A stretch of DNA of 6,401 bases, from NCBI GenBank assembly GCA_013202315.1, contig JABMRZ010000364.1, positions 1-6,401 on the forward strand, given 5' to 3'. The position numbers were made by a program, and so were the translations under genes. The notes under the pieces are model-generated. The model had not been told where the DNA came from, made no database searches, and saw only the letters and a list, made by a program, of their open reading frames with translations. Shown here one piece after another: positions 1-6,215 of the stretch; within the stretch, counting starts at the first letter, position 1, and every line of letters starts with the position of its first letter. Origin of the DNA: Candidatus Tariuqbacter arcticus (GTDB lineage Bacteria; Electryoneota; Tariuqbacteria; Tariuqbacterales; Tariuqbacteraceae).

Positions 1-4
1 AAAA

Positions 5-123
5 TAGGATTTAGGATATAGGATTTAGGATTTAGGATTTAGGATATAGGGTATAGGATTTAGGATTTAGGATTTAGGGGATAGGGGACAGGGGTTAGGG
101 GTTAGGGGTTAGTGGTTACTGGA
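5..123. repeat. 17-unit heptamer tandem array (TAGGRTT / TAGGGGT)
   Basis: Seventeen consecutive 7-bp units keep perfect phase from 5 to 123 with no insertion or deletion. Units 1-10 (5-74) are mostly TAGGATT, with TAGGATA at 12 and 40 and TAGGGTA at 47. Units 11-15 (75-109) are TAGGGGA or T/CAGGGGT, and units 16-17 decay to TAGTGGT and TACTGGA. The switch from one unit type to another suggests two successive local expansions by slippage. Seven is not a multiple of three and the array overlaps no gene, so it is not coding. It resembles in kind the short tandemly repeated heptamers known from cyanobacterial intergenic DNA. The array may continue to the left of the window. Confidence 0.93.
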
Positions 124-135
124 TTGTAATCCCCG

Positions 136-156
136 TTCTGTCCAGAATATTCTGTC
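136..156. repeat. 12-bp palindrome overlapping a direct repeat
   Basis: CAGAATATTCTG at 143-154 is a perfect palindrome. TTCTGTC occurs at 136-142 and again at 150-156, overlapping it. It could be a protein-binding site or remnant of an insertion. No gene lies close enough to assign a target, so the call is only structural. Confidence 0.4.
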
Positions 157-225
157 GAGGAATCCATAACCTATTTTCATTCTAAGTTGTCCCGACAGTT
201 TGGGATAAGGGTTTGCAGTGACTTA

Positions 226-302
226 AATTCACTGGAAATTATGGATATGATGGAAATATAATTGGGTCTAATTCCATAAATTTCAATCATTTTCAGTGAA
301 TT
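226..302. repeat. 77-bp imperfect palindrome (long stem-loop or MITE-like)
   Basis: The outer arms AATTCACTG (226-234) and CAGTGAATT (294-302) are perfect complements. Pairing continues inward through a G-T wobble and four more pairs to 239/289. A second block, ATGGAA (250-255) with TTCCAT (272-277), lies in register with one bulged base. Over about 31 positions per arm roughly 25 match. A hairpin this long in non-coding DNA could be a degenerate non-autonomous mobile element or a structured RNA. The many internal mismatches and low GC content argue against a simple terminator. It has no flanking T-tract of note. Confidence 0.6.
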
Positions 303-386
303 CCTTTCTTCTTTACTCCAGAAAGCTATACCAGTTCTTGAAAGTAATTTCCGGTGTTTTCGTGGAGGCGGGTTAAAAACTACTTT

Positions 387-407
387 GGGCAGGTCAATGA
401 CCTGCCC
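387..407. repeat. Near-perfect GC-rich palindrome (GGGCAGGTCA arms)
   Basis: The 10-bp arms GGGCAGGTCA (387-396) and TGACCTGCCC (398-407) are exact reverse complements around a single A at 397, followed by CTAC. Sequences of this style (a CCCCTAC edge with a palindromic core) are, as I recall, scattered through many uncultivated bacterial genomes as dispersed intergenic units, but I cannot confirm that here. A regulator-binding site is the alternative. As a transcription terminator it is poor, because neither side has a run of T in the right place. Confidence 0.55.
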
Positions 408-464
408 CTACATCAGTACACATGCGAAACAACTTTTTAGAATCGGTATAAAATGTTACAATCG

Positions 465-491
465 AAAAAAAAGCCGGAATTACCCGGCCTT
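465..491 (-). terminator. Rho-independent terminator for the repeat-protein gene
   Basis: Read on the minus strand, GCCGG (488-484) and CCGGC (477-473) form a five-pair GC stem around a six-base loop. A G-T pair and two A-T pairs extend it at the base. Eight consecutive T follow (complement of the A-run at 465-472). This is a textbook intrinsic terminator in the orientation of the gene ending at 693, about 200 nt past its stop codon. The long 3' untranslated stretch in between contains the MITE-like element and the TACTTGA repeats. No other minus-strand gene lies between, so it most likely ends that transcript. Confidence 0.85.
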
Positions 492-551
492 GACATTTCT
501 ATTGAATGATTTTATAATAAACGAGATTAATAGTTGCACCTTTTCCTCATT

Positions 552-620
552 TCGTCTTGTCCGGAATCGCTTCCAATATACAAAACGATTCCCGACGCGC
601 TTCGCTTGCGGGGATGACGA
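552..620. mobile_element. 69-bp MITE-like / dispersed-repeat element
   Basis: The ends are inverted repeats. The left end TCGTCTTGTCCGGAATCG (552-569) and the reverse complement of the right end, TCGTCATCCCCGCAAGCG (620-603), agree at 13 of 18 positions, including the outermost five bases. GGAATCG (563-569) also pairs with CGATTCC (586-592), so the element can fold as nested hairpins. On the minus strand the right end reads CGTCATCCCCGC, the style of short dispersed GC-rich palindromes common in bacterial genomes (the TCATTCCCGCG...GGGAATC kind). It carries no gene. It sits between the stop codon of the repeat-protein gene and that gene's terminator, so it would be transcribed as 3' untranslated RNA. 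No clear target-site duplication was found. Confidence 0.65.
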
Positions 621-656
621 GTTCTTGGTAAAAATATTTATGCCGCTCATTATAAA

Positions 657-677
657 TACTTGATACTTGATACTTGA
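657..677. repeat. TACTTGA x3 heptamer array
   Basis: Three perfect 7-bp copies run at 657-663, 664-670 and 671-677, just past the stop codon of the gene ending at 693. The unit differs from the TAGGATT heptamer at 5-123 but has the same length. Function unknown; probably a slippage-generated intergenic repeat. Confidence 0.85.
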
Positions 678-692
678 CACTATGATGACATC

Positions 693-3600
693 TCACTTCA
701 GCAGAATCATCTTCATCACCTTCATCTCACCGTTGAATTCGAGCCGGTAATAGTATATCCCCGAGGCGGTCAATTCACCGGCGGAATTTCTGCCATTCCA
801 AATCACCCGGTGCGACCCGGAGTCCATAAAGGAATCCTTCAGCTTGACAACCTCTCGCCCCAACACATCATAAATCGCTAACTTGACCTTCCCGGTTTCG
901 CGAAGGGTGAAATTAATCTGTGTCTGAGGATTGAAAGGGTTGGGATAATTCTGGGACAGGGTGAAATCATCAGGCTGAAAGTTATCGTGACCGTTCACGA
1001 GAACACCTGGATTCTCGTTCCACCTCTGCATATAGAGATTATAAATCACTTGTTTTCCCGAAGAGCGAGCGTCTTCCCAAGCCGAAACCACACCGTCATA
1101 AAAATCTTCCATAATCGCGGGATTGATTTGATTATTATAAGCGGTGCAAACCGGATCCCCTCCTTCCGACCATCCAGTATGAAGATTTCCATCGGAATCG
1201 AAATGAGAGGCTAAAATCTCCGCTCCAACTAATGGGTCCATATCTTCCCAGCAAATATGCAAACCATCATTGCAGTCGACGATGATATCGGCAGCCCATT
1301 GATCGCCGCCAGGATCCACATTAACGGGAACTCCTCCCACTTGAAACATCAGATTTCCGGTAGAGCCGTCAATCTTCTGCATATATACATCGTTGTTCAG
1401 ACCGTTTCGAGTATCGTTCCAGGTGATGAAGAAATTCCCCATACCGTCTTGGGAGATATTAGTCGGCGTCTGGTCGTAAGCTTCGCTGATGATTACGACT
1501 CCGTTATTTTCCCATTGAGGTTCGCCGTTTTCATTCAGCCATTGCGCGTATATATCGAAGTCAGCGCCGCTGCGCTTATCGCTCCAGGCGAACACCATTC
1601 CCCCCTGACTATGAGGCGCTCCGACGAGATTAGTTTGATCATCGGGGGCGTCGCATATGAAACGCATCCAAAGGCTGTCGCAATCGGCGTTTAAACGGGC
1701 GGCGTAAATATTATATTCATTAGTTTCCCAATACCCTCCACGCCAATATAGTATTGCATTCCCGCTGCCATCGGAGCCAATGCCGAATACTCTTTCATCA
1801 TCATCATTATTTGTGAAAGTGAGAGTTGCAGTGGGAATGCCATTAGCATCTATTTTAGCCACATAAGTCTTGTCGATTAAGAAATTGTTCCATCCTCTCC
1901 AAGTGATGAAAGCCCCGCCCATATCGTCGGAACACATATAGGGGAAGGTTTGATTGAAAGCCGTAGAACAAATCCTGACTCCGGTTGAATCCCACATAGG
2001 ATTTCCATTGTCATCGACGCGCTGCGCATATATCTGTGGTATGCTGTAATTAATAAGCCGGTAGTCTTCCCAGCATACTATCGCCCCGCCGCTGCCGTCG
2101 CCGGTTATTTGAGGATTAATCTGATTTCCGAGGTCATCCATAGCCGAATACTCAATCGCCACGGGTTTGCCGTTGAAGGGGAAAGCTATTTCGCCGGTTA
2201 ATCCGACCACTTGTTGATAGATAAAATTACCCAGGTGAACATATCTTTGATCTTGCCAGATCACCATCAATCTTTCACGGGTTGGATCATCCGACTTAAT
2301 TATCCGAGGCAGAGTCGCATCCCCATCCAATCCCCAAACAACCATCTCACCACCCGGAGTCAATAACGGAGCGCCATCGGGATTCAGGAGTTGATGATAA
2401 ATACCAGCGGAGCCCAGTCTGGCATCACTCCATGCAATGAAAATCGATCCATCTTGGATAATTCTCACCAGAGGCGCATCCTGCAGATAATCTTCCGCGC
2501 TGACTACCAGACCGTTAGTTTCCCATGCGGTCGACCCATTTGGCAGCAGTTTTTGAGCGTAGAGATCACTGTAAGGTATAGCCCCATTTCTTTCGTCGCT
2601 CCAGGCGGTAACCGCCCCGCCGTTTCCGTCAGCGAAGATGCGTGCGCCCCTTTGATTTTCCGGCGCATTACACACCATTAAATCATCATCTCCCCACATT
2701 TTTTGACCAACCGAATCGATGCGCTGGGCATAAATATCGCTGACTAAATTGTCATTTCGGAAATCTTCCCAGACCATAATCGCTCCGCCCAGGCCATCAT
2801 ATACAATACGGGCAAGTTCCTGTTTATTGGGCTGGGTGACTAACGGAATACCGTTCGCTTGAAACCGGACTGCGCCGTTACTGTTTATCCTTTGAATATA
2901 TAAATCCTCCCGCGTTAATTCATAGTTTCGTTTATCAAACCATACCATATAAGCGCCACCGTTACCATCGGGAGCTAATTTTACTTGTTTTTGTTCCGAA
3001 GGAACGGCACAAATAGGCAATCCCAAAGTATCCGCCCAAGCCAGGTCGCCATCGATGGTGATTCGTTGGGCATAAATATCGGGATCCGCCGGTGTCCGAG
3101 CATCTGACCAGGCAACAATCACTCCCCCTGCGCCATCGGTGTCGACCGATTGTCCGTACACACCGCCTTGATCGCCCCAATATTTAGCCACGATATTACC
3201 GTCAAGGTTCCAATTGGGGTCGACTGTTCCATCGCTTCGGATATGGTGTGCGTATAGGTCGCCTTCATCCGAGCGTGTATCGTGCCACACGATAATCGCC
3301 CCGCTGTTTCCATCGGAGATGGTATGCAGCATCAGTTGTTCGCTATTGGGAACGAGACAGATTGGTACACCGTTCCACGCCCACATCCGGTTGCCGTCGG
3401 CGTCCAACCTTTGCACATAGACATCTCCAAGTGTATCGGCTCTGAAATCGATCCAGGAAATGATGAATCCATTTTGAAGGTCGCTGCAGATATCAGGGTC
3501 TTCCTGCCTGATTGAAGCTTGGACCACAGTGATCCCCCCTTCTTCCCACAGCTCATTTCCATCGGCATCGTATTTCTGGGCGAAGACATCTCTATCTCCA

Positions 3601-3797
3601 AAACGGGTGTCGGACCAGACATAGCATACATTGCCGAAATCGTCCATCGCGCCAGCTCGCTGCCATTCGATATGATGCCCCTGCCTTAAAGGGATACCAT
3701 TGTAATCCCAAATAATCGGCGGATTGGCTAATGTTGACAGGGTTGTTGAAATAAAAACAAGCACTAATATTGCAGAAAAACGACTTAATCTACGCAT
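693..3797 (-). CDS. Secreted 16-repeat (WxDxR) protein with T9SS type A / FlgD-like C-terminal domain
   Basis: 1034 residues, no recognised catalytic motif. Residues 1-24 are a signal peptide: basic MRRLSRFS, a hydrophobic stretch AILVLVFISTTL, and a likely cut near STLA-NP. The body holds 16 copies of a roughly 57-residue repeat. The marker W-x-D-x-R lies at residues 61, 115, 171, 230, 286, 343, 399, 456, 514, 576, 633, 685, 738, 793, 850 and 907 (633, 685 and 850 are degenerate). Each marker is followed by D-I/V/L-Y-A/V-Q-R, a D-x-D-G-N turn and W-x-x-x-G-V/I-P. An orphan W-D-Y-N-G-I-P-L at 30-37 precedes the first marker, and the last repeat lacks this part. That is the offset expected if the chain closes as a beta-propeller (inference). 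Residues about 943-1034 form a sorting domain with SQNYPNPFNP at 948-957 and SGIYYYRLEFNG near the end; in the T9SS family this directs export and surface attachment. The start is set by AGGAG 8 nt upstream. Adhesion or ligand binding is possible but unproven. Confidence 0.93.
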   Translation of the reverse strand: MRRLSRFSAILVLVFISTTLSTLANPPIIWDYNGIPLRQGHHIEWQRAGAMDDFGNVCYVWSDTRFGDRDVFAQKYDADGNELWEEGGITVVQASIRQEDPDICSDLQNGFIISWIDFRADTLGDVYVQRLDADGNRMWAWNGVPICLVPNSEQLMLHTISDGNSGAIIVWHDTRSDEGDLYAHHIRSDGTVDPNWNLDGNIVAKYWGDQGGVYGQSVDTDGAGGVIVAWSDARTPADPDIYAQRITIDGDLAWADTLGLPICAVPSEQKQVKLAPDGNGGAYMVWFDKRNYELTREDLYIQRINSNGAVRFQANGIPLVTQPNKQELARIVYDGLGGAIMVWEDFRNDNLVSDIYAQRIDSVGQKMWGDDDLMVCNAPENQRGARIFADGNGGAVTAWSDERNGAIPYSDLYAQKLLPNGSTAWETNGLVVSAEDYLQDAPLVRIIQDGSIFIAWSDARLGSAGIYHQLLNPDGAPLLTPGGEMVVWGLDGDATLPRIIKSDDPTRERLMVIWQDQRYVHLGNFIYQQVVGLTGEIAFPFNGKPVAIEYSAMDDLGNQINPQITGDGSGGAIVCWEDYRLINYSIPQIYAQRVDDNGNPMWDSTGVRICSTAFNQTFPYMCSDDMGGAFITWRGWNNFLIDKTYVAKIDANGIPTATLTFTNNDDDERVFGIGSDGSGNAILYWRGGYWETNEYNIYAARLNADCDSLWMRFICDAPDDQTNLVGAPHSQGGMVFAWSDKRSGADFDIYAQWLNENGEPQWENNGVVIISEAYDQTPTNISQDGMGNFFITWNDTRNGLNNDVYMQKIDGSTGNLMFQVGGVPVNVDPGGDQWAADIIVDCNDGLHICWEDMDPLVGAEILASHFDSDGNLHTGWSEGGDPVCTAYNNQINPAIMEDFYDGVVSAWEDARSSGKQVIYNLYMQRWNENPGVLVNGHDNFQPDDFTLSQNYPNPFNPQTQINFTLRETGKVKLAIYDVLGREVVKLKDSFMDSGSHRVIWNGRNSAGELTASGIYYYRLEFNGEMKVMKMILLK

Positions 3798-3805
3798 TTT
3801 ATGCG

Positions 3806-3810
3806 CTCCT
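3806..3810 (-). promoter_or_regulatory. Shine-Dalgarno AGGAG of the repeat-protein gene
   Basis: The minus strand reads AGGAG, then eight bases, then the ATG at 3797. This is near-ideal spacing and fixes the start, directly ahead of a clean signal peptide. The upstream enzyme gene lacks an equally good site. Confidence 0.85.
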
Positions 3811-3891
3811 GAAATAAATTGTAATATGTTGAAGATTATGATAAATATGATGTTTCCTAAATTAAATCGATACTATATTCAAACAATGAAC

Positions 3892-3908
3892 AGCACATTT
3901 TATGCCAA
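3892..3908 (-). promoter_or_regulatory. Sigma-54-like -24/-12 promoter candidate
   Basis: The minus strand reads TTGGCATAAAATGTGCT. The invariant GG and GC of sigma-54 promoters are present with exactly ten bases between them. TTGGCA matches the -24 box apart from T for C at the next base, and GTGCT matches four of five positions in the -12 box (TTGCW). It starts 8 bp past the stop codon of the enzyme gene and would give a leader of about 85 nt before the ATG at 3797. No enhancer-binding site was recognised. A short motif like this can occur by chance. No convincing sigma-70-type pair stood out in the same gap. Confidence 0.35.
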
Positions 3909-3916
3909 TGCCTAAT

Positions 3917-6166
3917 TCAGCGATTCAAAACGGAATCGAACATCTCTCGATAATTCACCGCCTGGATTTTCCAATCCCATTCTCGAATGGTCTTGCGTAA
4001 TTCAGCGCTCAATGACATTCGCAATTCAGGAGCGTCTCTCAACCGCTCCATTTTCAAGCCAATATCTTTCACCTCCCTCTCGATGAACAGACTATTGACG
4101 CCATCCACCACCAATTCAGGCATATTGCCCACTCTTGTAGTGATCAGTGGAACACCGCAAGCCGCGGCTTCCAGACAGGGATTGGGGGTGCCTTCGCTTT
4201 CACTGGCGCAGATATACAGATCGAGTGAACGATAGAATTCCCGCATCTCATCAAGACTGCGCCATTTATCTTCTCTGACAGCGGTCACCAGTTCCACTCC
4301 ATTCACAGATTGAACAGCGGGCAGGATATAATTCCGAAAGCCGCGATGTTCATCGCCCTGATTAGACAGACTGCCAGCCCAGCCCACCCGCATCTTCAAA
4401 TTGGAGGCTTTAATTGGCGCAGGTTGAAAGAAATCCGTATCCACGCCGTTGGGTGTATAGAATAAAGGCAGATCAAACCGGGATTTGAATTCCTTATATA
4501 AAAACATATTATTGACGAATATCGCGGCTGCATATTTACTCAGCGTGGCAATTCCTTCCTTCCGCCACTTGCCGGCGAGCTCATGATGCGAACAGACGCC
4601 TAACAGCAGTTTATGGCGATTGGCTTTGAGAGCACTCTTGAACCGCTTCAAACCTCTTAACTGTTTCCAATAATAAATGACCATTAAATCTGCATCTTCA
4701 ATTTCATCCTCACTCACCTCAGACTGAAACCGTTTTCGCATATCATAGTCGTTTCCCAGGATTCTGATGAGATTATCGGTCTTAATATCGTGAGCCCATT
4801 TAGGTGCATCGACTATGAACAGGATTTTCGCAGGTCGAACTACCTCGGTGCGCTGTTCACTTCCCAGCTTGGTAGAAGGTTCCAGGAAATTTATTGGAAC
4901 ATCTGAAATGGTGAAATGCCGCTTACCCGACGAAGCCGCTGGAATTTCATCCACAATTTGCCAGGTAACTTCAACACTCTTTCCAAGCGCTTCCCTCATT
5001 TGAGAAATCAACGGCTCCATCACTTTTGATTTAAAACCGGCGCCGGGCGAAATCGAAACCTCAACCCTGTCAACGCTTCGCTGGCGCACCTGGAACGCTT
5101 CAATGGTGATGGTGTGAAAAAACAGGTGATTGAAATACCCTCCATAAATATATCTGCCGTCGGGTGTGGGGAAGATATTGATAATTCTGCCCTTAACTTC
5201 TTTCAGCAGGGGAAATCCTCTTCCGCAGGAGCATAAGCCCTCCGCCATAACCCCGATATCGCCAATTTCGTATCTAATGAAAGGCATAACATAATTCATT
5301 AAATCGGTGATGATTATGCTTCCTTCTTCGCCCGGTTTAGCTGGTTCTCCGTCTCGTATTATCTCCAGCAGTCGAATATCGTTGAAGATATGCATACCGT
5401 TGTGAAGTTCGCATTCGCACCCAATGGCGGGGATTTCCCGCGAACCATACTGTTCAAAGACCTGGCATTGGAACACATCTTCGATCACCGCGCGTTGACC
5501 ATTCCACAGTTTTTCCGCGCCGGATTCGATAGTCTGCGGGCGGGGCGCTGGTAGATTAAGCGATTTAATATAGGAAGCGACAAGATATAAAGACGAGGCA
5601 TAACCTCTGATGGCTTTCGGCTTCCATTCCACCAGTTCCCGCACGAAAGTTTCAATCTCGCCCGGCGAACAATTGAACGAATTCAGCCATCTTTGGTTAG
5701 AACCCGGTTTTTCAGGAACATCCCTGACCGCTCCCCACATAAATGCTGTCTTATCCCCGCTTTCATACCCTATCCAATGCCGGAAACGGCGGAAAGCGGC
5801 GTTCTTCCATTTCTTATATATACTATCATGATAAAAATTTATCGGATAGCCTGTCGAACCTCCGGTAGAATCGGACTTAAGTCTTCTTGTGTTGTAATTG
5901 CTCGCAGTTAAATCTTTGAAATTCCGCTGAATATCGGTCTTCCGCAGGAAAGGTAGTTTCCTGAAATCCTCCAGAGTGGATATACCGCATAATTCAAGTT
6001 CTCTTTCCTCGAAACACTTTCGATAATACGGCACATTGCCATAGGCTTGCGCCAGCAGTTTTTTCAGTCTCCGCCATTGAATCATATTGATTTCATCCGG
6101 CGACCGCCGCTGATCTCTATCCAGTCTTCTCCTGATGGTGTATCTTGAAGGTTTGAAGCGCCGCAT
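3917..6166 (-). CDS. CapK/PaaK-like adenylate-forming domain fused to GT4 glycosyltransferase
   Basis: 749 residues, no signal peptide or membrane segment, so cytoplasmic. Residues about 20-430 are a full-length CapK/phenylacetate-CoA-ligase-like domain: WRRLKKLLAQAYGNVPYYR (31-49), ATP-binding STGGSTGYP (100-108), EQYGSREI (238-245), RYEIGD (298-303), GR-x-x-N (326-330) and an SGK-type C-terminal lysine (K415). Cysteine pairs C250/C252 and C312/C314 match positions often conserved in this family. Residues about 447-749 are a GT4 (GT-B fold) domain: KILFIVDAPKWAHD (447-460), TPNGVDTDFF (571-580), VGWAGS (594-599) and the EX7E pair E658/E666 within SEGTPNPCLEAAACGVP. Its N-terminal half is shorter than usual. 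Family knowledge: such ligase relatives sit in capsule and exopolysaccharide clusters and probably activate a carboxylic acid as an adenylate; GT4 enzymes transfer sugar from a nucleotide donor. Inference: one protein couples activation or attachment of an acyl/amide group with sugar transfer. Substrates unknown. The start is the first ATG after an in-frame TAG five codons upstream; the ribosome site is weak (AGAG). Confidence 0.92.
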   Translation of the reverse strand: MRRFKPSRYTIRRRLDRDQRRSPDEINMIQWRRLKKLLAQAYGNVPYYRKCFEERELELCGISTLEDFRKLPFLRKTDIQRNFKDLTASNYNTRRLKSDSTGGSTGYPINFYHDSIYKKWKNAAFRRFRHWIGYESGDKTAFMWGAVRDVPEKPGSNQRWLNSFNCSPGEIETFVRELVEWKPKAIRGYASSLYLVASYIKSLNLPAPRPQTIESGAEKLWNGQRAVIEDVFQCQVFEQYGSREIPAIGCECELHNGMHIFNDIRLLEIIRDGEPAKPGEEGSIIITDLMNYVMPFIRYEIGDIGVMAEGLCSCGRGFPLLKEVKGRIINIFPTPDGRYIYGGYFNHLFFHTITIEAFQVRQRSVDRVEVSISPGAGFKSKVMEPLISQMREALGKSVEVTWQIVDEIPAASSGKRHFTISDVPINFLEPSTKLGSEQRTEVVRPAKILFIVDAPKWAHDIKTDNLIRILGNDYDMRKRFQSEVSEDEIEDADLMVIYYWKQLRGLKRFKSALKANRHKLLLGVCSHHELAGKWRKEGIATLSKYAAAIFVNNMFLYKEFKSRFDLPLFYTPNGVDTDFFQPAPIKASNLKMRVGWAGSLSNQGDEHRGFRNYILPAVQSVNGVELVTAVREDKWRSLDEMREFYRSLDLYICASESEGTPNPCLEAAACGVPLITTRVGNMPELVVDGVNSLFIEREVKDIGLKMERLRDAPELRMSLSAELRKTIREWDWKIQAVNYREMFDSVLNR

Positions 6167-6185
6167 ATCGATATTACTCTAAGAA

Positions 6186-6199
6186 TAGGGTTTAGGCGC
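6186..6199. repeat. Two TAGGRTT-type heptamers, same family as the array at 5-123
   Basis: TAGGGTT (6186-6192) and TAGGCGC (6193-6199) follow each other in 7-bp phase and in the same orientation as the long array at the left end. They lie just ahead of the enzyme gene start. They may be a remnant or seed of the same repeat family, although two units alone could be chance. The second unit overlaps the GGCGC inverted repeat. Confidence 0.4.
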
Positions 6200-6209
6200 T
6201 TATTGCGCC
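6195..6209 (-). promoter_or_regulatory. GGCGC inverted repeat upstream of the enzyme gene
   Basis: GGCGC (6195-6199) and GCGCC (6205-6209) are perfect arms around five bases, ending 28 bp before the ATG at 6166. On the transcript this would form a stable small hairpin in the leader, with no T-run after it. It could be an operator or a leader hairpin affecting translation. No regulator is recognised. Confidence 0.4.
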
Positions 6210-6215
6210 CACATA

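Larger units (their letters stand above)
1..692. other. Non-coding, repeat-rich intergenic region
   Basis: No convincing gene lies here. The open frames that cross it run straight through inverted repeats and a terminator, have no recognisable protein motif and no good ribosome binding site. What the stretch does hold is listed separately: a heptamer array, a large imperfect palindrome, a short near-perfect palindrome, a minus-strand terminator, a MITE-like element and a second heptamer array. In 303-386 and 421-464 I see only AT-rich sequence with no further structure. The upstream gene on this side, if any, lies outside the window. Confidence 0.7.

Noticed and set aside
5..123. Eukaryotic-type telomere (TTTAGGG-like repeat)
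   Set aside because: The unit is variable, the neighbouring genes are clearly bacterial with Shine-Dalgarno and intrinsic terminator, and a smaller remnant occurs internally at 6186-6199.
5..123. CRISPR array
   Set aside because: Units are 7 bp and contiguous with no spacers; no cas gene is present.
385..663. Plus-strand 92-codon open frame
   Set aside because: It runs through the 387-407 palindrome, the terminator and the MITE-like element, has no known motif or good ribosome site, and is best explained as open by chance.
480..680. Minus-strand 66-codon open frame just downstream of the repeat-protein gene
   Set aside because: It begins in the TACTTGA repeats, crosses the MITE-like element and ends inside the terminator; the peptide shows nothing recognisable.
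1257..1694. Plus-strand 145-codon open frame
   Set aside because: Lies antisense inside the repeat-protein gene, whose signal peptide, repeats and sorting domain are unambiguous; open only because of the repetitive coding bias.
2391..3631. Several further open frames of 64-99 codons on both strands
   Set aside because: All are alternative-frame shadows of the repeated coding sequence and lack ribosome sites or motifs of their own.
3798..3916. Terminator between the two genes
   Set aside because: No GC stem followed by a T-run is found on the minus strand in this gap, so none is called.
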